Shown: one piece after another, positions 44,641 through 56,377 of the stretch
Position numbering within the stretch: the first letter of the stretch is position 1
Layout of the letters: every line of letters starts with the position of its first letter
Assembly (NCBI GenBank): GCA_037447655.1
Contig: JBBHKE010001847.1
Coordinates: 42,918 to 106,917 of the forward strand
Length of the DNA stretch: 64,000 bases
From: Zygnema cylindricum
Lineage: Eukaryota; Streptophyta; Zygnematophyceae; Zygnematales; Zygnemataceae
Reading direction: 5' to 3'
Position numbers and translations under genes: made by a program
The notes under the pieces: model-generated
What the model saw: only the letters and a program-made list of their open reading frames with translations
Databases searched by the model: none
Told to the model about the DNA's origin: nothing

Positions 44641-45740
44641 CAATAGCCCTTTCAGGTGTGGATTTCTAGGAAGGATTCTTTACGTTTCCCAATGATTGGT
44701 GAAAATATTGCTTATATATAATGTATAAGAAACGGCCATAGAAGGCATTACACGCTCACTCCTAGCTTCAATAAAATTCAATTGAGATTAAACTAAGATT
44801 AAATTATAATTCGCGAACAGCGAATGAAAATATTTCAGCATAGAGTGATAGGATTGGTAAATGAATTAAATAAACATAAGTGTTTCACAACGAGAGCATA
44901 CACAATCCAAAAGATCAAATTTCCGGCAGAAGTCATACATTTACCCAAAAGGCATTTTTCAATACAAAGGGGATACATGTCCCTTATTCTCCCCAAGCTA
45001 TTTATTAATATTGTGTATCGATGATTTACCCATCGGTGATAAATTCGATAACCGATATATCAGCAATCGTTATCGGTAAGGGGCCGATAGATTCAACAAA
45101 CAGTTATCGACAATTATCACCGATAAATGTCGATACATCGGCGCTGGTAACCAATGTTTATATGCTCCCACTGTACTTTCATCTTTACGTGCTCCCAATG
45201 TACTTTCATCTTTATATGCTCCCACTGTCCTTAAGTCAAGAGGACTTTATGACCCTTGATTTGGTTTTCCTATGACACGATGGAAAAAAACTATCTAAAA
45301 ATCACTAATGATGTGGGCTCCATGGATCCACATAGGACTCTCGACTCTTTCCCGTGCAGCATTAAATAATAGGGCGATGGTTTCCAATACGACTCCTTCA
45401 AAATAAAAGAATTGTGTACACCAAGACACTGTAACCTCCCTTCCTCTCCCCCTCTCCTCTATTATGTATTTCTAGTGTATATATTTTGTTTAATTATGTA
45501 TTTAATTATTTATGTATTTGTAAGTTTAATAACAGTTTGTTGATAAAATATTTGTTTCGAATATTCTAGTTTTTTTCATTCCTTCCTCTTCTTTTTTGTT
45601 TTTTTTTATTTACATGAAGATATGTGAAACAAAAAAAATAGAGGTGTGATTTTATCAAAACCGGTTCGGTTTTCGACTTTTTGGAAGAAAAAAGCAAAAT
45701 TGATAAAAATCGACAATCATTTAAAATCGAAATGACAATT
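44641..45740. repeat. Spacer with a hAT-like remnant and a 3x 27 bp repeat
   Basis: 45006-45146 contains ATTGTGTATCGATGATTTAC and CGATAACCGATATATCAGCA, a decayed TAGTGTTGTGTAT-type MITE. At 45160-45235, TGCTCCCACTGTACTTTCAT is repeated three times. No gene seen. Confidence 0.5.
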
Positions 45741-47160
45741 AGAGAGTAACCGTTGGAAATAAAGCAATGCTTCTGGAGAAGATGCTTGCTCATTTTCCCT
45801 TCACTCCTTCCCTGTGTAAATGTGTGTTTTCCTATGCACCAAAATATGGAGGGGAGGGAGGGAGGAAGGAAGAGAGAGGAGAGAGCATAGGAGGTGGAAT
45901 GTCGGACGCCATGACGACGTCAAAATGAACCAATGCATTTGGGAATTTTCGTGATTGAGTGATAATTTCATTAAGAAAAGATACCTTTCATTCAAAGTAT
46001 CAAAGCACTATTTACTGTGGGCAGTAATGTAATATATTACATAGAGCGAGCTTTGGGCGGCTAAATAAAGATAAATCTATTAGTCAAAGGTGACCGACGG
46101 TAGAAAAAGAAAGAAACATTCGATGACAAAAGACCAAAAGTATTAGTTGGAGAGTGCACTTAATAAGTGGAGTACGGACAAGCAGACTTAGGAACGAAAG
46201 AGAATAAAGAAGACGTATGGATTAAGGAGAAAAGAACACAAGCCGACTTACTTTTAACACCTTCTCTCAAGCTAAGACTGCAAAAACGATTTATTTGAAA
46301 AGAGAAGGGAAATTTGAAAACTAGAAGGAAAGGTCGGAGGAGAAACGGCATTGTTCAAAATGAGGTTGATTGAGAGTCTTGGTGAAAAAATCGACCACTT
46401 GATCCGCAAACTTCACATAGAGGAATTGACATACTCTCTAGAATAGTGATGCCGAGTATCGATACGTTGGGCGCGTTTATGGTGAACCAGATTCTTGATC
46501 AAAGCGTGGGCGCCTTGTGAGTCGAAAAGATAGTGGTGGGAGTGGAAGGAGGAGAGGCGAGATTTTCGAAAAAAGATCGTAGCCAGACAGCCTCCTTGGT
46601 GGCATGGCAAGCATCCATGTAGCCGACCTAGGTCCCAGGTCAAGCTGTAGAAGGTCGCTTCTTGCAAGACCAAGAAACAAGCCCATTGTCCAAGAAAAAG
46701 CACGAGCCAGTAGTGGAACAGCGATAGAACAGTGGGAGGAGGGCAATGGAAATAGAGGATGAGTAATTGACGCAAAGGGATTTAGTGCCCTGCAAATTTG
46801 CAAAAGACCTGTTTAGCAACAGCAAGATGACCAGGAGGTGGTCGTTGAAGAAATTGGCTGAACTTCATGACAGCTGTTATGGCATACATGAGAGCACCGA
46901 CTATGGAACAGTGAATATCATGGAGTGTTGGAGAGAGGAGGGTGTCAGTGGTGGAAAGAAAGGGACTATTGGCATCCATAGGGGTGGGAATGGAAGAGCA
47001 ATCAGTTTTGCCAAAGCTTTCAAGGAAGGTAGAGATGAAGGTTTCTTGGGAAAGGCAAAGAGTGTTAGTGGAGCGATTGTGGAGAACTTGGATGGCAAGG
47101 TAATAGGTAAGTTCACCAAGATCACTCATGAACCGATCAAACAACCAGTAACCAATAACC
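45741..47160 (-). mobile_element. Ty1/Copia 3' fragment (RT, RNase H, LTR), copy 2
   Basis: Minus strand: RVT_2 end in 46782-47144 (DLGELTYYLAIQV, LCLSQETFISTFLESFGKTD, SIPTPMDANS, SIVGALMYAITAVMKFSQFL), then RNase H pieces in broken frames to about 46400, then an LTR at 45741-46259 starting TGTTAAAAG. The LTR matches copy 1 with only a handful of differences. Lacks gag, protease and integrase. Confidence 0.85.
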
Positions 47161-47721
47161 TGCTAGACATTAAAATATGATATAAAAGAAAATAAATAAG
47201 AGTATACGATAAAGAATGGGGTACTTAGTTTCAAAACGTACTCCAGAGCAATAATGACGAGCAAATAACTGCATTGAAAGGCTTTAAACTGGGGAGACAA
47301 ATCTCGACAAGAATCCTAGAAATCTTTTCAAATCATTTACATCCACCAATCTGTGCCAAGAAAATGCACCCAAAAAAAAAAGCGGTAGACACTTCTAAAT
47401 AAACCAATAGCATTCTGGTGTCACAATCTTCGATAGACCGGAATAATTATAATGAAGCGATGGGCAAATGAAAAAAAAAAATCATTAACGTCAATCCCTC
47501 CACTAAACCGGCAAACGGTTACTGAATTCCCACTTGAAGGCTCCATCAGAAAACATAACTAATCCCAAAATCGAATCAAACTCCGGCGTTGTATGAAGCC
47601 CAACTCCCAAAGCCTAATTCTTCAAAACTTTCTTTTCAAAATCGCAATCTTCAAAATCCCTTTCTCCGAAACCCCTGTCTTCAAAAACCTTAATGCTTAG
47701 AAACCCCATTCTCCAAAGACC
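47161..47721. other. Spacer, 3' flank of the MFP1-like gene
   Basis: No gene seen. TCTTCAAAAT/CTTTCTCCGAAACC repeats at 47620-47740 border the last exon. Confidence 0.4.
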
Positions 47722-50700
47722 TCATTCTTCGAAGACTTTGCTAGGACTAGTTCCTACCGGCTCCTTGTCCTTAACTTCCTCCTTTCTTTGTGCATGCGTT
47801 CCTTGAAATTCTTTTTTCCCTTGAACTTCTTTTTTCCCTTGACCTTCGTTTTTTCCGTGAACATCATTTCTTCCTCGAACATCATTCTTTCCTTGCACTT
47901 CTTTCTTCCCTTGGACTTCGTTTTTCCCTTGGACTTCGTTTTTCCCTTGGACTTCGTTTTTTCCTTGGACTTCGTTTTTTCCTTGAACTTCCTTCTCACC
48001 ACCTCCTCCTCCCCACCTTCTCTCTCTCCCCACCCCCGCATTTTCTAAGGAGCTTGTGGCTTGTTGCGCCACCTGTCGGGCATGCTGGGCCATGTGGAGA
48101 CTCTCTTGCATCGTCGATATTTGGAGGCGCATGGACCGGGCTTCCGCTTCAAGCTGATTTGTCTGTGTTTTCCATCGCCCACCCATCATAAAAAAAGGAC
48201 AAAAACGATTCGTCAAAATTCCCCTTACAGCGGTGTTGGGTTTAAACAGTAGCACCTTTACCTGTTAGTGTTTAAACAACCATTTGAATACTTGAACCAT
48301 ACCATTTGAACGTTGAATGATACGCTATAGACACTATGCCATACACTAATAGTGTCAAAATTGATACTCTGCTTGATAGGCTACACCAAGTCTCGCTATT
48401 CGAGTTAAAAAAAAAAACCAGCCTTTAAACTCTGTCTTTTTCCGTCCACGCGTGTCTGATTATTGATCAGACAGTTGCGATGGAGTGGCAAGATTTTCAC
48501 CTTACGATTGGCGGTCTCCAATTGAAAGCCGGACATGTGCACGGGTGATTTAAGTGGCGAAAAAACATCAACGCTGATAGCAATACACATCGTACCGTGT
48601 GGACAGCGTAGATGCTATGTCGGATTGTCATATGCTACACTATGAATCACTATAAAGAATTGTCCTAAATTGACGCTTTGGGCATCTCAGTTCTCACCTT
48701 CCGCAACAAAGCTTGTTTTGCTTCTCTCTCGCGTGACGCGACGTCCTCGGCCATATCAACAAGCATGGCTGCCTCAGCCCTCACTTCAGCGATATTCTCT
48801 AATTTTCTCTCCGCAGCTTCCAGGCATCTTCCCAACTCCGTAACCTGCAAATCTCAATTGAACTATATTCACTTAGTTGAAGGTACTTCGATATTCTACA
48901 ATACAACAAAACAAAATAACAAAACTATAAAAATTAATTTATCAATGTTCATTTAGTTGAATGTAGTACAACAAAAAAAGAAAAACTCAATTGAACTGTT
49001 TCATTTAATTAAACACAGTTCAATACATACAAGACAAAAAAACCACAATAACAGTATAATAAAAAACTCAGTTGAACTATATCGAGTTCAATGTAGTCCG
49101 ATATTATACAATACAATAAAATGTTACTAGCAATACTAAAAAAAAGTTGGCCATAAAATATTTTCCCAAATCAAGAGCCTATTCCACGCTTTGTTTTGTG
49201 CTTTACAGACCTGTCTAGTTCACTTACAAAAAAACCACTGAACAGAGTTCAAAATAAGAGGATAATATAAATTTTGGCTATATCTGCCCAGATAGACTAT
49301 ATCACCCGTTCTCTGAAAAAGAACTTAATTGCACCCACAATCCCCAATAACCCCACAAAGTAAGAATATCCTGCAACATTTCTGCCCGGACTTGCATGAT
49401 TTCCCATCCTCAAATCCAGTTTCCGATTTAAAAAGTATACACTTTTACATCACAAAAGTCCAATAAAAAGTGCCATTTTTTAGTTATAGCATCCAATTTA
49501 CACATCAATTTTCCTGTCAGGGTACGCAGTTTAAAGTGTCATTATTTTAGGAAAAAAAAGCTCTTTTTTTTAGTAAAGAAAAATATCAGTTTTGACCAAC
49601 CTACCTGTCCCCTTAGTCGGAGCATTTCCTCAGCCACCCCCTTCAATTCTTCTTCCAAAAGTTTCCCTCTTGTCTCTGCAGTGTGTTTCTCATCTCGGAG
49701 TTTTTGTACTTCTTTCCCAAATTTCGCAACCGTCTCCTGTAATAACTCTGTTTTCTTGGACTCTTCTTCAACCAGAGCCTGTCAAATGACCATAACCATG
49801 AAACGGGCCAAAAAAGAAAGAATAAAGGGACGAAAGAAAGAGAGAAAGGATGAAAAAGAGAAAGAAGAAGAATCATTCAATAAACAAAACACATATTGAA
49901 CCATACAGCTTGATACACTTTCTCAGGACACCTTCTTCTGGTATCTTAAACCTCCTCTATCACTCCTTCAAAATCGTAGAACCATCTCTAAAGAAGCATA
50001 TGCCCACCGATCCATATACATGACATAAGATGACTGAAGGTGAGAACTCACCTCCGTTTCCTCCTTGTACATGACCAGGAGCTTTATCGACTCAGCCATC
50101 TCCTTTGCTTCTCTCTTCGCTTCCATCATCTCATCGTATAGAATTTCTAAAGTTTTCTCGGCTTCCTCAACCGCCTCCTTAAGGTGACTCACCATCATCT
50201 GATTTTCCTGTAAGGCACCACTAGTTGCCTCTAATTGAATTTTTGCTATTCCTACCGCCCTCTTCTCTGTTTCTAAAACTGATTTCGCCTCCGCAAGTTC
50301 ATCCCCCAACTCAACATTTTTGCATTTTACGCGCTGTAATTCCCCAACAACCTCATCTTTACTCTCCTTAACAAGCTTAATTTCCTCTGTCAATTCAAGT
50401 ATTTTTTCCTGCGAGCTTTCGAGCTCAGATGTTACTACCTCATTCCTCTTTTGAATTTCTGCCAGCTCAGCTGCCAGCTCAGCAGCATTGTCTCTTCTGT
50501 CATTTGTTTCTGCCACTAGTCTCTCTACCTCTTTCCTCGCCTCCTCCGCTTCCCTACTTTTCTCCTCCATTTCTTTCTCGACGTGCTTCACTTCCTCGCT
50601 CAAACGGGCTTTCACTCTCATCTCACTTGCAGCCATATCCTGAAGTCTTGAAAGCTGTCTTTTCAGCTCTTCTACATTCATTTCCAACTCTTCCACTTTA

Positions 50701-53700
50701 TCATCCGCAGCCTCTAAATCTCTCGCAAGCTTACCCTTTTCCTCCTCCTTCCCCTGTGCTTCTCCTACCGCGGCCTTCAACTTCTCATTGAGCAGTCGAG
50801 CCTCTTCCTCTGTTTTCCCTTTCTCGCTCTCCACCTTTTTCAATGCATTCCCAATAGAATTCACATCATTCTCGAGTTCTCTCACTCTCTCTTCTGCCGC
50901 TGCTTTCCCCTTCTCAGCTTTCTCTAGCTTCTCTCTCCTCTTGCTTACCTCCTTCTCCTTCTCTGCAACTTTCTCCCAAGCTGCTGCAGCTTCTTCTCTC
51001 ACTTTTTCCAGTTCCTTCTCTCTCTCCTCAATTAGTCTCCTACCCCTCTCCACCTTCACCATCATGGCTCTCTTTTGCTCCTCCTTCCTCTCAACCTCCC
51101 CCTCCATTTCTTCTACTACTGCTGTCAGCTCCTTCACCTGCATCTCTCTCTCTTCTGTCAGTCTCCTAACTTCCTCCAAATCCCCACTCATTTCAGCCAA
51201 AACTTGTGTCCTATTGAGAAGCTCTACACTTATTCTACTAAAATCTTCCTCCAACTGACGTTCTCTCCTCTCAGCCTCCATAAGTCGTCCTGACAAAGTT
51301 GCCTTTTCTGATGATACCTCCCCCAGTTGACTCTCAAGTGTTACTACCTGTCGGTCCAAAAGGGAAGCTTTCTCCTTCTGAACTTCAAATTTCTCCTCCA
51401 AAGCTAAGCCTGTCAAACATTTTCAGAAAACTATAAAAATGAGACGAAACGAATTGAACAGTGGGATCTGGAAAAAATAGATTTAAAGTTTTTTTGTCAC
51501 TCCGAGCAAACAGGTCCAATTCTCAATTGGAGATAGCCTAAAGGAAGGTGAGAATCTTACCTTTCCATCACAACCGCCGGATTATAACACAGTATGTGTA
51601 CATAAAGAAACACGAGTTTAGAGGCCGAAAAAAAAAATAACGCTAATAGCGATGTACAGTGTACTATTTTTCCATGGATTCACTGCCACAAACCCTAAGT
51701 AGTCTAGACGGACTAATAGTATCGATGAAAAAATAATATGGTACATCATACATCGTGTTTGCCAAAGTGGACAATTCCTGTCCATTCTAATTAAGGTGTA
51801 TGATTTATGTACTTGGTCTATACCAAATATGTTGTACTATCCTGTGGATTGCAAAAAAAATGATAGGAGAAATTAGTGTGACCTAAGGTGTGTGATTAAC
51901 ATGGTCCATCAAGTGAATTCTGTAATACAGAAAAAATGATGTGAGAAATTAGTGTGGGTATTTTAAGGTTTTTATGTTTTGAGCAATTAAAACGCACCAC
52001 CATCTGGTTGTTAAAAACTCACTTGCTTCTTTCTGCACTGCCAATTGTTGGTAAAGTGACTCCTGTTCTTCTCTTATACCATTCTTCTCTTCTTCTTCTC
52101 TCCTCGTCATCTCTGCGAGTTGTTCTCTCAAATTGGCTCCGACACGATCGCTTTCTTCTGCCCTTTGCTTCAATTCCATCTCTTTTTGCTCAATCTCTGC
52201 CTTTGCCTGCTTTAAAACAAACAAAACCTTTCAAGACATTCAACTTCAAGAAACGCAAAACAATATATCAGACAAGAGGGAGAAAAATAAAATCATATTG
52301 AATTGAATTGTAAAACGGACTGTTTTTGATTGACCGTTTTTGCTCAGTCTTTGCATTTGCCTGCTTTCAAAACCGAAATCCGTTTAGACATTCAACTCCA
52401 AGAAACGTGAAAGAACATGACTGAGAAGAAGGAGACAATTAAAATCGTATTGAATTGTAAAAAGGATTGTTTGAATTTGACCTTTTTCACCCAATCTCAG
52501 CCTTTGCTTGTTTTCAAACAACCGAAACCTATTAAGACATTTATCTCCAAGAAACGCAAACCAGCATGTCTGATAAGGGGGGAGGAAAATAAAATCCTAT
52601 TGTATTGCAAAAAGGACTGCAAAACAAAAACGAATAAAGTGAAGGATAACAACCCTTTAAGAATTTAATAGAAAATATAATGATAATTAATTGCAAAAAG
52701 GTCCGTGAAACAAAAACTAATAAAGTGAAGGATAACAACCCTTTAAAAATTGAACATAATAGGGAAGAGGAATAAAATCATATTGAATTGCAAAAAGGAG
52801 AGTGAAACAAAAACTAAAAAATGAAGGATAAGTAAGAACCCGTGAAAATAAAATATACAAATTTTGGACGTAAATTTGATAAGCTATATGGCTGTCATAG
52901 GGATACATGAAATGCATCATTAAAGTGAAAAGTGATGATGTGCCTAAAATTCACAGCATGATAACTTTCATTAAAACTTCAACATAAATGGATTTACATT
53001 ATTCACATTAATAAAATTATAAAAGCCAGGGCTCGTCCAGATTTTATTTATTGACTGAATCAAGGTAAGATACGTTACATTTTAAAACTGTTGGCATATG
53101 GCGATATGTGGCGATGAATGGTGGCTTGTACCTATCAGTACTTTAAGACAAATTATCTTAATTGTCACCATTGTCATTTAAAAATTGTGCAAAGAAATTG
53201 TTGATTGGAGAAAGAAATGTGATGGACCATAGATAGGAATCACTATCAATATGATAGAGACAGGACACAGCAAGACAACAGAGGAATTACAAAAGAGAGA
53301 AAAAACGAAAAACCACATATAGCCCGGTTTTCAGCATTTGACACTATTTTTGTCAAGAAAGACGTAAATGTTGCCATAAGACTCCACACCGTGAAATCGC
53401 TATTAGCGTTAAAACATATACAGCATGGAGTTTATTTGTGTTATAAATTCTAATTTATGTTCGAGAGACATGAACTATTTTCAACCACTTACAAAATTAG
53501 TGTTAAGAAAAAAGTAGTGTTGTTAATGCTATTTTATCTCCAGGGGGCAAAATAAAAAAATCCAGAACCAAATTAGTGTTATTAAAACTAATGGCAATTC
53601 GCGGTGTAGCATACAACGAACTTTAATATCTTGTGGAAAATTGATTACATGTATACATTTTCTATCCTACTCGAAATAACTTCAACTAGCTTATCTAAGC

Positions 53701-56377
53701 TAGGGTCTTGTGCCAAGCCTTGCATTTGATATTGCTATAGCTGAGCCAATATAAGAGATACTCTCAGAATATTCTCAAAGGAGATTTTGTTATATAGCCA
53801 TCGTTTCACTACAACGCCATTTCACATTAAACACGAAGTCCACTAATTAAGTCAAAAGAAGAGATTTTCTCAGAATATTCTAAGAATAAGGAGCTTTGTG
53901 ATATAACCAACGTTAACTACAACATTTCACATCAAACAAGAAGACCTCTTAACTACTCGAAAACAAGCTCGAAATGTCTTAACACGAGACTGCTCCCTGG
54001 TAGTAGAATTTATTCTGTTCTAGCCAATTATTGCTTACACTAAACATGTGGGGTGCAAATTCACCTTCTACTGGCTTAACCGGCCATGAAAAAATAATGT
54101 GCAACATATTAATATTAGCAAGGGCATAATCCTTCCAATGGTCGACAAAAAGACATACCTCGTCAAGAGCCTTGAGAACTTCAAGATTTCTTTGACGTTC
54201 TGAAAACCAAAGAGTCCCAAAAGCTGTTGCTGGTATAGTGGCGAGCCCAAGTAAGGGAGCTGGAACTTTTTCCATAAATACAGACTCCTGTATTCAAAAA
54301 ATCAAGCAATATGTTCTTTTAGATTCATGCATACATGTTGTGTTCAAGGTTAAAGTGACACCATGAATTTCTGTTATCGCAGAAAAAGGTATTTCTCTAT
54401 TTCAAAGAGGAGGAGAAGGAGAAAGAGGAGAGAAAGAAGGAAGAAGAAGAAGAAGAAGAGGGAAAAGGTGACCGAGGAGAAGAAGTAGAAGAAGGAGAAG
54501 GAAGAAGAAGGAGACAGAGAAGGACAAGGAGAACAAAAAGAAGGAGAAGGAAAAGAAAACAGAAGAAGAATGAGAAGAAGAACAAGCAGAAGCCTGATCG
54601 GAAAAAAATGGACTATAAGTACCTTGTCATTTGTTGAACCGACTTGTGTATCTGTGGCTTCTAAATCTCCTCTAAAACTAGACAATCCCGAATCTTCTGT
54701 CAATTTAGACATTTCTTTTTGCTGAAATAAAGAGGAAACTTTGTCTGCAATCAGTTCTTCCTCCTCCAACTCTTCATTTAATTGTGACGAGGAAACTGCA
54801 TCGGTAACCATTTCCTCCTCCAACTGCTCTTTACCCACTCTCCCCTCAGTCATAGCCTCTTCTCCACCATCTCTTATACCTCCTTTCCTTTCTGGCTCCT
54901 CAGCTTTCTGCTCTAACGTCTCCTGTAGACTACTTCCAACACTTTCATTACCTTTGCTCTCCTGCTTTCCTTTCTCTCCTCCCTTCCCCTCTCCACTCTC
55001 AGCCTCCTCCTGTAGTCTATTTCCAACATTTGTGTTATCGTTCCTCTCCTGCTCTCCTTCCTCTTCCCCCTTCCCCTCTCCGCTCGTCCTCTTTTGCTGA
55101 GCCTGGAATTCTTCATTCTCTTTCTCCATCCTTTCCTCGTTCAAATATCCTTCCTCTCCTTTCGCTTTGTCCCTAGTATTTTGTTCAGCAGTCACATTCT
55201 TCTCCTCCCTATGTTCTTGCTCCATTATATCATCAAGTACTTCACTCTCCTTCTCTTCCCCTTTTTTTAATTCATCCTTTCCCTTATCTTGTTTCTCCTC
55301 TCCATCAAGGCTGCTTGTCTCTCTTTCCCTTTTCTCCTCCTTCCCTCCTTTCTTTTTCTGAGGAATTTTTGTTTCGAATATTTCATAAACTTGCTGCCCA
55401 AATGTGGCTTCTGCAAACATCAGCATAAAAAAAAAGAAACACCATACATTTCCACATATTTTTAATTAAAACCTATTTACATCATCAGACGAAACATAAA
55501 CAATCGCTATACAGGGATTCGAATCGTTTTCAGCGAATATTACCATATGTAACTGTACAAAAAGTTAAAATGGGTACATTTTCAATTGCAGCTTTATACA
55601 TTCGTCAACTTACTGCTGTGCTGAACTACTCTCAGAAATAATTAAATTTACAACCACAGTTCAAATGTGTGAAAACAATTGGAAACGCTATACCTCAATA
55701 CCTCATATGTACGCGTATTTTACGGTTTTTCCACGCATATAGCACGTAAAAACAAGATATAGCATTTCCAATTCTATGTTTAAAACAATTAAGGACTTAC
55801 CAGAAACCGGTTTCAAAAGTTCATCAGTAACAGCTTTTGATGGCTCTGCAAAGAAGAGTAAAGGAACAGTTTGGGCAGCCATAGCCAGAGAAATCAACAT
55901 TCTTCTTCGAGGAATTTTTGATAACCTTTGAGCCTTTTTCCTACTTGTCGATTCAGTCCTTGCTTCGTCTCTCTCCAATGACGCTCTACACTCCATCTCG
56001 TATCCTTCCCCCTGCCTACAGCCTGTCCCCTCTCTCTCTCCTCCACTGGAATCTGTTCTCTCGCCTGCTATACTTAACTTCCTTTCCAAACCACACTCAT
56101 TTTGCATTTTCGAATATGTTGTGCTGGGGCCAGCTGAAAGCTGACACCTGGCGACATTTGGAAGAGGTTTCAAACACCTTTTATGAACCAGGCCAGAGGG
56201 AGAGGGAGAAGGAGAGAGAGACGGACACGTTCTCCTCAAGGGAGAAGCTGAAAGCATACTGAGTTGAGAGGGAGCTCTAAACAGCCTTCCTGTTAGGCCA
56301 TGTGTCAGGTCACGTGTCAGGTTGCCGCATGTCCCACAGGTGGACACGTGGCAGAGCTCTTGCATTGGAGGTGCCAT
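47722..56377 (-). CDS. MFP1: MFP1-like plastid coiled-coil protein
   Basis: Eight exons, all in phase, sum to 1266 codons: 56377-55801, 55410-54623, 54287-54159, 52206-52023, 51409-50052, 49778-49605, 48844-48698, 48162-47722. Residues 1-155 are a Ser/Arg-rich transit region. RRRMLISLAMAAQTVPLLFF (157-176) looks like a twin-Arg thylakoid signal ending AEPSKA. An acidic Glu/Lys-rich linker (193-455) follows, then a second hydrophobic helix (LLGLATIPATAFGTLWF, about 467-483) and about 630 residues of coiled coil (484-1119). The order matches plant MFP1, a thylakoid-bound, nucleoid-associated DNA-binding protein of about 700-750 residues. This one is longer through the acidic linker and a C-terminal tail of EVQGKN hexapeptides encoded by an 18 bp minisatellite. 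The family call rests on architecture and hydrophobic blocks rather than close identity. Its start lies 2.8 kb from the divergent phosphorylase gene. Confidence 0.8.
47810..47995 (-). repeat. 18 bp coding minisatellite (EVQGKN tail)
   Basis: CTTGGACTTCGTTTTTCC-type 18 bp units, about ten copies, coding on the minus strand for EVQGKN/EVQGKK hexapeptides with diverged DVRGRN and DVHGKN units. Confidence 0.9.
48382..48594. mobile_element. Old palindromic TA-type MITE in the last MFP1 intron
   Basis: TACACCAAGTCTCGCTATTC at the left, GGCGAAAAAACATCAACGCT at the right. The inner CCTTACGATTGGCGGTCTCC matches the 220 bp family. Confidence 0.6.
51455..51663. mobile_element. Old palindromic MITE in an MFP1 intron
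   Basis: The right end TAACGCTAATAGCGATGTAC then AGTGTA and internal AAGGTGAGAATCTTACCTTT fit the 220 bp family. The left end is eroded. Confidence 0.5.
52207..52830 (-). repeat. Acceptor-edge copies of MFP1 exon 4
   Basis: On the minus strand exon 4 starts GCAAAGGCAGAGATTGAGCA after TTTTAAAGCAG. Copies of acceptor plus start (CAGGCAAATGCAAAGACTGA, CAAGCAAAGGCTGAGATTGG) lie at boundaries near 52360 and 52507. Periods are about 154 and 147 bp, with the same intron sequence (CAAGAAACGCAAA, AATAAAATCATATTGAATTG). Further partial intron-only units run to about 52830. Confidence 0.82.
52831..54158. other. Rest of the third MFP1 intron
   Basis: AT-rich. A TA-type MITE is at 53385-53608, and a ~115 bp duplication (GAGATTTTCTCAGAATATTC, TTTGTGATATAACCAACGTT-like) lies at 53760-53950. 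Confidence 0.45.
53385..53608. mobile_element. TA-type MITE, about 224 bp
   Basis: Left CACCGTGAAATCGCTATTAG, right CTAATGGCAATTCGCGGTGT then A. The inner sequence is not of the 220 bp palindromic type. It lies in the third MFP1 intron. Confidence 0.65.

Noticed and set aside
50788-51258. Plus-strand Ser/Phe-rich ORF of 156 residues
   Set aside because: Antisense of the MFP1 coiled-coil exon.
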